Positions 9,176 to 16,046 of a stretch of DNA of 64,000 nt are shown piece after piece; position 1 is the first letter of the stretch, and each line of letters begins with the position of its first letter. The stretch spans positions 186,001 through 250,000 of the forward strand of contig NZ_CP016780.1 in the NCBI RefSeq assembly GCF_002288325.1. Reading direction: 5' to 3'. The DNA comes from Candidatus Planktophila lacus (lineage in GTDB: Bacteria > Actinomycetota > Actinomycetes > Nanopelagicales > Nanopelagicaceae). The notes under the pieces were generated by a model. That model was not told the origin of the DNA. It made no database searches and was given only the letters and a program-made list of their open reading frames with translations. Both the position numbers and the translations under genes were made by a program.

Positions 9176-9214
9176 AAGGCCTCAACTCCACAAAGGAGTT
9201 GAAGGCCTTTTTTT
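9176..9214 (+). terminator. Intrinsic terminator / probable attenuator before whiB7
   Basis: A 14-bp stem (AAGGCCTCAACTCC at 9176-9189 with the matching arm 9195-9209, one bulged A at 9202) has a five-base loop and is followed by seven or more T residues. The upper arm 9178-9184 (GGCCTCA) can alternatively pair with TGAGGCC at 9126-9132 in the end of the leader ORF, which would disrupt the terminator. That alternative pairing is what an attenuator needs. It sits between leader ORF and whiB7 on the same strand. Confidence 0.85.
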
Positions 9215-9303
9215 ATTACCCAAATCAATAAAAGGGAAATAAAAGGAAGTATCCAAACCAATCCAGAGAAAGAAAACGAGAGAGAAGAAAGTGGGTGAGA
9301 ACG

Positions 9304-9642
9304 ATGAGCGTTCTCTACAGCGAACTACAGGTACCAGGCTGGGCAGAAACAGGCGAGAAGATCGGTCTCTATGAAGTAACCGGTACGTATGACTCGGCGA
9401 TCGCCTTTACCTTGCCATGCCATAACGCTGATCCCGAGCTCTTCTTCTCGGAAAGCGATGAGGGCATCGCGCAAGCCAAAGCGCTCTGCGGTGGATGCCC
9501 CGTGCGCAATAAGTGTTTAGACGGTGCTCTGTCACGCGAAGAACCATGTGGTGTTTGGGGCGGACAGCTAATCGAAGATGGCGTAATTATCGAACGCAAG
9601 CGTCGCGCGGGACGTCCGCCACGTATTGCAGCGTTCGTTTAA
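9304..9642 (+). CDS. whiB7: WhiB7-type iron-sulfur transcription factor
   Basis: This 112-residue protein has four cysteines in Wbl spacing (LPCHNADP, then ALCGGCPVRNKC), the GVWGG turn and a basic C terminus ending RRAGRPPR, an AT-hook-like motif that marks the WhiB7 subgroup. The ATG at 9304 is preferred because it gives MSVL, the same first residues as mycobacterial WhiB7; GTG 9295 is possible. Known role: a redox-responsive partner of the main sigma factor that activates intrinsic antibiotic-resistance genes. Location between uvrD2 and an ABC1-type kinase matches Mycobacterium. A leader with ORF and terminator precedes it, implying transcription attenuation. Confidence 0.88.
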   Translation: MSVLYSELQVPGWAETGEKIGLYEVTGTYDSAIAFTLPCHNADPELFFSESDEGIAQAKALCGGCPVRNKCLDGALSREEPCGVWGGQLIEDGVIIERKRRAGRPPRIAAFV

Positions 9643-9696
9643 TTCGTTATATCGAGAAGGATCCGTCAGGTGCAATGGTCATGCGAGAATTAGCGC

Positions 9697-10092
9697 ATGG
9701 CCATTGCACATCTCGCATACACCGCACTTGATTGCGATAACCCCGTTGAGTTAGCGCACTTTTACTCGAAGATCACGGGATATAAAGTGCAGCCCTTCGA
9801 TGAAGGAGAAACTGCAGAAACGTGCGAATGGCTAGAGCTGATTGATGAAGCAGACTTTACGGCGATGGCTTTTCAGAAGATTGAAAAATACCAAAGACCA
9901 ACTTGGCCAACAGGCGGTCTGCCACAGCAGGCACATATGGATTTCCACGCAAAAGATTTAGATATTGCAGAAAAAGCTCTTCTAGAAATAGGGGCGGTCA
10001 AAGCGGAGTTTCAACCAAAACCACATCGCTTCCGTATTTATCTAGATCCGGCAGGACATCCATTTTGTATGGTGCAGAACGCACACGATTAA
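9697..10092 (+). CDS. VOC-superfamily protein (glyoxalase/bleomycin-resistance fold)
   Basis: A 131-residue protein with two beta-alpha-beta-beta-beta modules: HLAYTALDCDNPVELAHFYSKITGYKV at the start and HMDFHAKDLDIAEKALLEIGA in the second half, ending YLDPAGHPFCMV. This is the small Glyoxalase_6-like pattern common in actinobacteria. His and Glu/Asp residues at the usual metal positions are present (H5, H in HMDF). The substrate is unknown; methylglyoxal detoxification or drug binding are both seen in the superfamily. It follows whiB7 on the same strand, 54 bases on, possibly with its own start (GAGAAT six bases before ATG resembles a -10). Confidence 0.8.
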   Translation: MAIAHLAYTALDCDNPVELAHFYSKITGYKVQPFDEGETAETCEWLELIDEADFTAMAFQKIEKYQRPTWPTGGLPQQAHMDFHAKDLDIAEKALLEIGAVKAEFQPKPHRFRIYLDPAGHPFCMVQNAHD

Positions 10093-10120
10093 TTTTTGAG
10101 ATCAGGAGTACTCTTCACTT

Positions 10121-10519
10121 ATGGCAACTACAGCTAAGAAGACAGCAGCTAAGAAAACTTCTGCAAAAAAGTCCGTGGTTAAGAAGAGCGCGGTTAAGGA
10201 AGAAGTTGCGCACCAAGGCGTTGATTGGCGTTCGCTCTACCTATACGCGGTTAGCCTAATAACTCTTCTTGTCTGTCTATTCACTGTAATTAGCCTTATC
10301 AATCGTGGGCTCGATCTGATCGTTCCTGATGCTGGTTATGTGGACCCATATGCAGCGCAGAACGATCCTAAAATTGATCCCGAAGTTATCAAACAAGCCA
10401 ATATCGATCAGAATCGTCGTAACGCAATTAGGGGGATAACTAGTTCGCTAGTAACGCTTCTAGTAACTGTGCCGGTTTATTTGTACCACTGGAAGATGGT
10501 TCGCAAGCTCGCTCGCTAA
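10121..10519 (+). CDS. Small membrane protein with a Lys/Ala-rich N-terminal tail
   Basis: The 132-residue product begins with about 25 residues of alternating Lys, Ala, Thr and Ser (AKKTAAKKTSAKKS), like a histone-H1 tail. Two hydrophobic segments follow (about residues 43-65, SLYLYAVSLITLLVCLFTVI, and 108-124, SSLVTLLVTVPVYLYH). A hydrophilic loop with DPYAAQNDPKIDPE lies between. With the basic tail cytoplasmic, both ends would be inside. I do not recognise a characterised family. Ribosome binding site AGGAG is seen about 12 bases upstream. The tail resembles those of the proteins at 58559 and 61270. Confidence 0.75.
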   Translation: MATTAKKTAAKKTSAKKSVVKKSAVKEEVAHQGVDWRSLYLYAVSLITLLVCLFTVISLINRGLDLIVPDAGYVDPYAAQNDPKIDPEVIKQANIDQNRRNAIRGITSSLVTLLVTVPVYLYHWKMVRKLAR

Positions 10520-10526
10520 TTAGTAA

Positions 10527-11867
10527 TTAAGCGTTGGCTGGTGCGATCTCGGGGAACCAAGAGAGCGCTTCATCACGGAAATTTCCTTCAGCTTCTAACT
10601 GGCAGAAGATTCCGGTTGTTCCCAAGGTAACGCGGTGGATCAAAACGTATTCAGCAGGCAAGTTAAGTTGGAAACCGATCTTCGCAGTTGGATTGCGCGG
10701 ATCGCCAACGCGGGCGCTCTGATCACGCAACCATTCGCGAGAGTATTTAAAGGTTTCGGTGCGCAGTGGTTCGACAAGTGGAACCAAGAAATCTAGAACT
10801 AGGTTCGGATCTACATCTACCTCAGGCAAGATAAATCCATCTTTCTTGAATCCATCGTATAAAGCCTGCGCATCATCATCGAGTGCATGCTTCAAGAGAT
10901 TCTTAAATGGTTCTGGGAAGCCATTTGGAAGACGGTTGCAGGCACCAAAGTCGAGAACACCAATGCGGCCATCTGTGAGCAAACGGAAATTTCCAGGGTG
11001 TGGATCTGCATGCAATAAACCTGCGCGCTCAGGTGCGGTGAAGTGGAAGCGCGCCAAACGCATTCCGGCGTTATTGCGCTGCTCTTGTGTGCCTTCAGCG
11101 ATGATCTTGGAAAGTGGAGTTCCCTCTAACCATTCGGAAACTAAAACTTTATCTGATGACATAACGACCTTTGGAATCGCAACATCAGGATCGTTCTCAT
11201 ATGCGCGCCAGCAAGCCTCTTGTGCTTCTGCTTCATATTTGTAATCAACTTCTTCAATGATGCGCGCACGAAGCTCTTCAAGCAGCGGCTTCATATCCAG
11301 GCCTGGTAGAACTAATTGGAAGATCTTGGCAAAGCGTTGAATCTGATTTAAGTCAGAGATCAAAGCTTCGGCTGCCCCTGGATATTGAATCTTTACTGCA
11401 ACCGGGCGGCCATCTTTCCAAACACCTTTATGCACTTGGCCGATAGATGCTGAAGCAGTTGGTTTATCTTCAAATGATGTGAAGTTATCGCGCCAATCTT
11501 CACCGAGCTCTTTCGCCAATACCTTATGAACAACGCGGGTTGGAAGCGGAGGAGCGGACTCTTGCAACTTAGTAAGAGTCTCGCGATAAGGCTTGGCAAT
11601 ATTTTCGGGAAGCGCGGCTTCAAATACTGAAAGCGCCTGTCCGAACTTCATCGCTCCACCCTTGAGTTCGCCAAGAACTTTAAAGAGTTGTTCTGCAGTC
11701 TTCTCTTGAATATCTGTGATGACTACAGAAGATGATTGGCCAACGAGTTGTTTGCCAAGACCTAGAACACCGCGACCTGCCAAACCGACGGGGATCGAAA
11801 CCATCTTCGCTGAACGAGCAGCGGTGGATTTCGGAATCTCCGTTTCGATCTGATCCTTCTTGGCCAT
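10527..11867 (-). CDS. ABC1/AarF/UbiB family kinase-like protein
   Basis: A 446-residue atypical protein-kinase-like protein. Seen: the N-terminal KxGQ motif region (GGAMKFGQALSVFEAALPE), the Ala-rich nucleotide loop (ASASIGQVHKGVW), VAVKIQYPGA with the conserved Lys, HADPHPGNF catalytic loop and GVLDFGACN as the DFG equivalent. Known members support quinone or lipid metabolism with ATPase activity. In mycobacteria the homologue (Rv3197) neighbours whiB7, as here, though this one is on the opposite strand to whiB7. No transmembrane segment is evident, so it may be peripheral on the membrane. Substrate unknown. Confidence 0.87.
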   Translation of the reverse strand: MAKKDQIETEIPKSTAARSAKMVSIPVGLAGRGVLGLGKQLVGQSSSVVITDIQEKTAEQLFKVLGELKGGAMKFGQALSVFEAALPENIAKPYRETLTKLQESAPPLPTRVVHKVLAKELGEDWRDNFTSFEDKPTASASIGQVHKGVWKDGRPVAVKIQYPGAAEALISDLNQIQRFAKIFQLVLPGLDMKPLLEELRARIIEEVDYKYEAEAQEACWRAYENDPDVAIPKVVMSSDKVLVSEWLEGTPLSKIIAEGTQEQRNNAGMRLARFHFTAPERAGLLHADPHPGNFRLLTDGRIGVLDFGACNRLPNGFPEPFKNLLKHALDDDAQALYDGFKKDGFILPEVDVDPNLVLDFLVPLVEPLRTETFKYSREWLRDQSARVGDPRNPTAKIGFQLNLPAEYVLIHRVTLGTTGIFCQLEAEGNFRDEALSWFPEIAPANA

Positions 11868-11924
11868 GCCCGTATTGTTCAGAAAAAGCGGTTGTCGCGC
11901 TATTCGAAAATGATTGGAATCGGC

Positions 11925-13046
11925 CTACCAGCTACAGCCACACATGGGATGGCGGGTAATTGTGATGTGTTCTGTATTACAGAGATCGGTTAGGTCGATC
12001 GCAATCGCATCGCGCGTTAAAACGGCGCTACCTGTGTCAATAATCGAGAGCAGTTGCGCTGCAATAATCGCAGATAGGTAATGCGCGCCAACTACTGGAA
12101 TTTCATCACGTAGTTTCGGATATTCGATAACCTCGCAATTTCCTTGATCGTTAATAGTTAGCCCTAAACAGCGTGTACAAGGTGTTAAACCTGGCTTAAC
12201 TAACTGCGAAATCGTTAGCCGCGCGCCACTAATTTCGCTAACCAAGATATGTTCTTGTCCCGCAGCCATCCAGAGCGCAAGAATTACCGGATCGATTTCT
12301 CCGAAGTGCACCTTGATCACATTCTCGGCGAAGTTATTGGGAACTTCTTCGGCGCTCTCTTGAAGAGCAGGAAAGAGCGAGAGACTTTTGGCAATAGCAG
12401 TGCTGCTCTTTACAAATACCTGTCCGTTATCTGTGGCTGATAGATATCCGCCAGTTACATCAAGATCGCCAACTATTTCAGCGCCGCGGCGAAAGTTCGG
12501 TGCAAATTGCGTATCGGTGAGACCGCTTGCAATTAATTGTGCATATAGATGTTGAACGGCGCGAGAGTTTCCTGAGATTTCAATATGCGCACTTTGTCGT
12601 GCACTGACTTTGCTTACTCCTGAATCGGTAACACCTGGCAACCAACGTGTAAGTGTTAACTCGGCGCCGATGCGATTACTCATTTGCGAGAAGGCGGCAT
12701 CTTTACTGCGATCACCAAACTTCTGCGCACGTTCAGCAATCTGCGAGATAAATCTCTGCGAAATTTGAATCGCACTTTCTTCGGTCTGCAAGAGTTCATG
12801 CGCAGCGAGTTCGGCCATTAACTCTTCAAAGCTTTCATGCGAGATCGATAAGTTGGCGCAGATTTCGTTGCGGCTAGCGCCAGCCTTTAGCGCCGAGTAA
12901 AGCGCGGGGGCATCGCTGGAATAGATCGCAACCTGCGAGCGCGAGTTTCCAATGAGAAAGCCGTTGGCCACATGGCTCTGGCGATATAGCGCAGCGCCAT
13001 CTTTAAGTTTTGGGTTCCGATTAGTCAGGTTCTTGGTAATTGTCAT
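11925..13046 (-). CDS. Orphan E1/ThiF-like protein with RRE-like N terminus
   Basis: The 373-residue protein resembles TOMM 'leader peptide-binding'/cyclodehydratase C-type proteins. Its first 100 residues contain a winged-helix-like block (ALYSALKAGASRNEICANL...FEELMAELAAHELLQ) with the pattern of a PqqD/RRE domain. The rest looks like a degraded E1-type fold with a Cys pair TPCTRCLG (near residue 290) and a closing HPMCGCSW that could hold structural zinc. No GxGxxG nucleotide loop is evident. No YcaO partner or precursor peptide is near. A similar gene occurs in this neighbourhood in other actinobacteria. The function is unknown; the assignment is by pattern only. Confidence 0.6.
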   Translation of the reverse strand: MTITKNLTNRNPKLKDGAALYRQSHVANGFLIGNSRSQVAIYSSDAPALYSALKAGASRNEICANLSISHESFEELMAELAAHELLQTEESAIQISQRFISQIAERAQKFGDRSKDAAFSQMSNRIGAELTLTRWLPGVTDSGVSKVSARQSAHIEISGNSRAVQHLYAQLIASGLTDTQFAPNFRRGAEIVGDLDVTGGYLSATDNGQVFVKSSTAIAKSLSLFPALQESAEEVPNNFAENVIKVHFGEIDPVILALWMAAGQEHILVSEISGARLTISQLVKPGLTPCTRCLGLTINDQGNCEVIEYPKLRDEIPVVGAHYLSAIIAAQLLSIIDTGSAVLTRDAIAIDLTDLCNTEHITITRHPMCGCSW

Positions 13047-13129
13047 CTGCGAAGGATTGGCGCTCGGACCAAGCGCGCGCGGTGAGCCTGTGTGTGAGCG
13101 CTACTTACGCACGCGAATCTTTACGCAGG

Positions 13130-13185
13130 GGATAAAAATAAATTCACCCCGTGCTCATCAACTTGCGATGAACAACGGGGTGAAT
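13130..13185 (-). terminator. Intrinsic terminator after the DUF5679 gene
   Basis: An 11-bp perfect stem (ATTCACCCCGT 13142-13152 with ACGGGGTGAAT 13175-13185) encloses a smaller hairpin (TCATC/GATGA). On the minus strand it is followed by TTTATTTTTA, so it ends transcription of the zinc-ribbon gene at 13218. Confidence 0.8.
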
Positions 13186-13217
13186 CTTTACCAGTCTAAA
13201 AATAGACTTGCGGGTTG

Positions 13218-13382
13218 TTACTGAGCCTTGCCAAGAATTCTGTTGACCTTGGTGCCACAGACTGGGCAGATGCCCTGTGCCATGCGACGACCAGAGTCTG
13301 AGATCTTCACAGTGCCTTCGAAGTCACGCTTCTCTTTGCACTTAACGCAGTAAGCGTCACCCTTGTATGTCTCTGCTGTCAT
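13218..13382 (-). CDS. DUF5679 zinc-ribbon protein (54 aa)
   Basis: A 54-residue protein with two CxxC knuckles: YCVKCKEKRDF and GICPVCGTKVNRILGK, separated by a short basic stretch with SDSGRRMAQG. This matches the small DUF5679 zinc-ribbon family common in actinobacteria. The ATG at 13382 is chosen because GGAGG stands nine bases upstream and the family starts just before the first knuckle. The longer in-frame reading has no support. Function is unknown; binding of nucleic acid or of a protein partner is typical for such ribbons. It has its own strong terminator. Confidence 0.85.
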   Translation of the reverse strand: MTAETYKGDAYCVKCKEKRDFEGTVKISDSGRRMAQGICPVCGTKVNRILGKAQ

Positions 13383-13467
13383 GATTTGCCTCCAATCGCC
13401 GCCTGAGCTCTGAGCGCCCACGCGTGCAAGCATGACGATACCCCTGTCCACGCTCAAATACGCTTAT

Positions 13468-14061
13468 CTAACCCCTAGTTGTGCGGAGTTTTTTTAGCTC
13501 GACAGGCTCAGCCAGCGCGCGTTCTGCCGCTTCATACCCGTCCAGATAGGCGCTGGCCAGTTCAGAGTCCTCAAAACGGGCCAAGACCTCGGTGAAGGCT
13601 GGGCCGTGGTCAAAATGCTCAAGATGGATCGCCTCATGGAAGAGGACATAGTCTAGGGCGTAATCCGGGGCCAGCTTTAGTCGATCTGAGATCCGAATCG
13701 TGCGGTCAACGCTTGTGCAGGAGCCCCAGCGCTCGCGCATTGGGCGCCAGTTGATCGAGGCGGGGCGCGCAGTGATTTCGGGGGCTAGGGATGCCATTAG
13801 TTCGTGGGTGCGTTCTATGAGGCGTTCTTCGCTCGGAGTTCGTTCCGATTCTTGGCTTCGAATCTTGGCGATCATCTCGGGCACGATCGCATGTTCATCT
13901 GCCTTACTCATCCGTGCCGGAATTGAGACGATGATGCGACCGCCTTGGCGATATGCCGAGATATTTCGTTTACGACGGGCAGAGCGAATGACGAGAATCT
14001 CACCCTCTGAAATTCCTGGCAGGGTTAACTCTTCTTCGCCACCAATGTCATCAAAGGCCAT
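13468..14061 (-). CDS. YgjP/SprT-like zinc metallopeptidase
   Basis: The 197-residue protein has the zinc signature HEAIHLEHFDHGPAF, giving HExxH plus a third His, and the family motif RERWGSCTS upstream. The N terminus (RSARRKRNISAYRQGGRIIVSIP) matches the DUF45/YgjP beta-hairpin region. Length is normal for the family. It probably acts in the cytoplasm; relatives process or bind DNA-protein crosslinks, but the substrate of this subfamily is not known. Start ATG has GGAG seven bases upstream. An unusually long structured spacer lies upstream. Confidence 0.83.
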   Translation of the reverse strand: MAFDDIGGEEELTLPGISEGEILVIRSARRKRNISAYRQGGRIIVSIPARMSKADEHAIVPEMIAKIRSQESERTPSEERLIERTHELMASLAPEITARPASINWRPMRERWGSCTSVDRTIRISDRLKLAPDYALDYVLFHEAIHLEHFDHGPAFTEVLARFEDSELASAYLDGYEAAERALAEPVELKKLRTTRG

Positions 14062-14342
14062 TTTGAAACTCCATATGGGAAAAGTACTCCTTGGAATCGA
14101 AATTAACTTATCTATCCGCGAAATCTCAAGTACGTGTTGAGAGATTTACTATGAAATAAATTCTCACTACAAGACAAATTACAGGTGTGTCAAATCTCTA
14201 TTTATTTGATTCTGGACACTTTTGGTCATAAGTTGCGCTTACGAAGTCCTCGGATAACCGTTCTATATCTGCAAGGGGAAGGCAGATATATGAATGTGCG
14301 CCCGGGGACTTCGCTTTTCTTTTCTTAACTAATTCTGAAGTA
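14062..14342. other. 281-base intergenic stretch between two minus-strand genes
   Basis: This is the longest spacer of the region and is AT-rich. It holds AAATCTC at 14121, its inverted copy GAGATTT at 14141 and another direct copy at 14192, so a small hairpin is possible. A TTGACA box reads on the minus strand at 14188-14193 and could serve the metallopeptidase gene, but no convincing -10 stands 17 bases downstream. The right end holds the nested hairpin listed separately. Confidence 0.5.
14242..14325 (+). ncRNA. Candidate structured RNA with nested hairpins and T-rich end
   Basis: An outer 12-bp helix (CGAAGTCCTCGG 14242-14253 with CCGGGGACTTCG 14302-14313, one G-U pair) encloses a perfect 9-bp hairpin (TATATCTGC/GCAGATATA, 14264-14290) with a purine loop AAGGGGAAG. 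The outer helix is followed by CTTTTCTTTTCTT. Both neighbouring genes run on the minus strand, so a plus-strand transcript would be independent. It does not show the SRP RNA loop, tRNA or RNase P features. It could be a small RNA, a terminator for plus-strand transcription, or structure in the minus-strand leader of the gene at 14061. Confidence 0.45.
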
Positions 14343-15695
14343 CTAGAGCAAACCCGAGAGATCATCTGGAATAGATGTACTTGTCAGGAACTTCTCAGGA
14401 TCTAATAAATCATCAGCGGTTGGAAGTAACCCGCTCCAAATTTGATCGCGCTCGCCAACGCTCTTTACTTCGCGGATCTTCTTCCAGAAAGCGCTTGCCT
14501 CGCGAGTTAGCTTTGGCGAAACTTGCAGACCAAGCATCGATGAAAATAATTGTTGCGCAGGTGATGACGAAGCGCGACGGCGACGATGTGATTCGCGAAG
14601 TTGTTCGATACTCGGAATTCGATCTCCAGCAGCGAGTGAAACTACTTCATCGCTCCAACCATCAATTAGCGCCAAAACAGTTTCCAGTTTTAAGAGCGCG
14701 CTCTTCTGTGCCGGTGATTCCTCGGGTGTGAAAATTCCATTATCTAAAGCAAAGGAAATCGCTTCTCCTTCACCAGCGCCTTCAGGCATATTTGCCTGCA
14801 TACCTTCAAAAGCCTCTTGCGCCTGGCGTTGAATAGCATCGATATCGATGTGAATACCTTTTCCATATTCAACAACCGCGCTTTGAATATATGAAACCAG
14901 CCAAGGGTTATGTGCAAATAAACGAGCTACTGCGCCTTCGCGAAGCGCGTGGAAGATAAAGACTTCAGATTTAGCGATCTCTAAATCAACTGCCCAGTTT
15001 TCAATGTTTTCTGGAATAACAATGGCGCGAGCGGGATCTAGTAGCGGCAGGCCAACGTCGTGGGCGCCGGTAACGCTGGTGGCTAATGTGCCAATCGACT
15101 GTCCTAGTTGAGTTGCAATCATGGTGCCGATAAATGAGCGCAGCATCGCAGTGATCATCTCGATCGGTGGTTGGCCCTGCTCCGGGTCGGCAGCCTGTGC
15201 GTTCATCGCTTGATCCATCAGATCAGAAATTGCTGAAGATAAACCAGCGGCCAGTGGCTCGATGGTTTTATGCCAACCTGGCATAGTCTCAAGAACCCAA
15301 TCCATTCGGCTTACTGCAACTGGTGCATGAGTAGATGCCGGAAATGCAGTCGCTTCATTTAGCCAGAGCTCAGAAATTTCAAAAGCGTTTTCAACTACCG
15401 AAACATCTTTCGTTCCAAGCGGTTTTAACCCTTGTACCTTTATAAATTTAGTAGCGGTATCCCTCGCTGTTGCAATCGAAAGGACTTCTGCTTTTCCATT
15501 AGCGCCGCTATTTGCTTTTCCAAATTGTGAAAAGAGAGTTGTAAATGGATTTACAAAACCAGCAGGATTAATCCCAAGTTGTTCAAATTGCGCCTTCATC
15601 TGTTCTTGCATCTGGCGCATCATCGCTTCGAAATCAGGATTGCCAGAATTATCGGGGTCGTTGGGATCATCGGGTGTAAATCCAAAACCGGCCAC
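14343..15695 (-). CDS. DUF2342 / putative zinc-dependent hydrolase
   Basis: A 450-residue protein of the actinobacterial DUF2342 (TIGR03624-type) family, recognised from the central FIGTMIATQLGQSIGTLA...GLPLLDP block, NPWLVSYIQSAVVEYGKGIHID, WSDEVVSLAAGDRIPS and the C-terminal LTREASAFWKKI...WSGLLPTADDLLDPEKFL. Mycobacterial Rv3195 is the positional homologue. The helix where relatives carry a HExxH-like site reads FHALREGAVARLF here, so protease activity is doubtful. The N terminus is Asp/Gln/Met-rich (low complexity). GTG start has GGAG seven bases upstream. Divergent from the membrane protein at 15775. Confidence 0.82.
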   Translation of the reverse strand: MAGFGFTPDDPNDPDNSGNPDFEAMMRQMQEQMKAQFEQLGINPAGFVNPFTTLFSQFGKANSGANGKAEVLSIATARDTATKFIKVQGLKPLGTKDVSVVENAFEISELWLNEATAFPASTHAPVAVSRMDWVLETMPGWHKTIEPLAAGLSSAISDLMDQAMNAQAADPEQGQPPIEMITAMLRSFIGTMIATQLGQSIGTLATSVTGAHDVGLPLLDPARAIVIPENIENWAVDLEIAKSEVFIFHALREGAVARLFAHNPWLVSYIQSAVVEYGKGIHIDIDAIQRQAQEAFEGMQANMPEGAGEGEAISFALDNGIFTPEESPAQKSALLKLETVLALIDGWSDEVVSLAAGDRIPSIEQLRESHRRRRASSSPAQQLFSSMLGLQVSPKLTREASAFWKKIREVKSVGERDQIWSGLLPTADDLLDPEKFLTSTSIPDDLSGLL

Positions 15696-15761
15696 AATCC
15701 GACTCCATTCTCTGTTGTTTTAGTAGAACACCTTGGGTGCGAAATTTCTTCCCGCAGGCGC

Positions 15762-15774
15762 TAGGCTATCTAAC
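15762..15774 (+). promoter_or_regulatory. Probable leaderless promoter (-10) for 15775
   Basis: TAGGCT (15762-15767) followed by seven bases and then ATG. This TANNNT-plus-6/7 arrangement recurs before many starts in this window and no ribosome binding site is present. Leaderless translation is inferred. Confidence 0.5.
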
Positions 15775-16041
15775 ATGTCCAACGCTTTCACGGCTCTCAT
15801 CTGGTGGGTAATTCCGCTCGCAGGCCTGCTTGGCGCACTTGGCTATGTCGTATGGGTTACTCAATTTAAATCAAAGTTTGAATCTGAAACCACCCGTTCT
15901 GTGGGCCAATTTCAACGTTTTCAAGACTCCTTCCGTACCGCTGAGATAACTACAAACACTGCAGCGAACGCTGATGAATTAGATGAATTAACTGACCCAT
16001 CTACCGATGGCGCACCTGCGGGCTCAAGTACCAGCGACTAA
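15775..16041 (+). CDS. Small single-pass membrane protein
   Basis: An 88-residue protein: short N terminus, one transmembrane segment (FTALIWWVIPLAGLLGALGYVVWV, about residues 5-28), then a hydrophilic tail with FKSKFESETTRSVGQFQRFQDSF and a low-complexity Asp/Thr/Ser/Gly C terminus. It is not a family I can name with confidence. It is followed after five bases by the LonB-like protease and then UPF0182, so it probably belongs to that operon. The start is taken at ATG 15775 because a -10-like box stands just upstream; a longer reading from 15733 overlaps the divergent promoter region. Confidence 0.7.
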   Translation: MSNAFTALIWWVIPLAGLLGALGYVVWVTQFKSKFESETTRSVGQFQRFQDSFRTAEITTNTAANADELDELTDPSTDGAPAGSSTSD

Positions 16042-16046
16042 ATCTC

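Noticed and set aside
14242-14325. SRP RNA (4.5S) at the nested hairpin
   Set aside because: The GGGGAA loop looked suggestive, but the symmetric and asymmetric internal loops and the GGAA/AGCAG arrangement of the SRP domain are absent.
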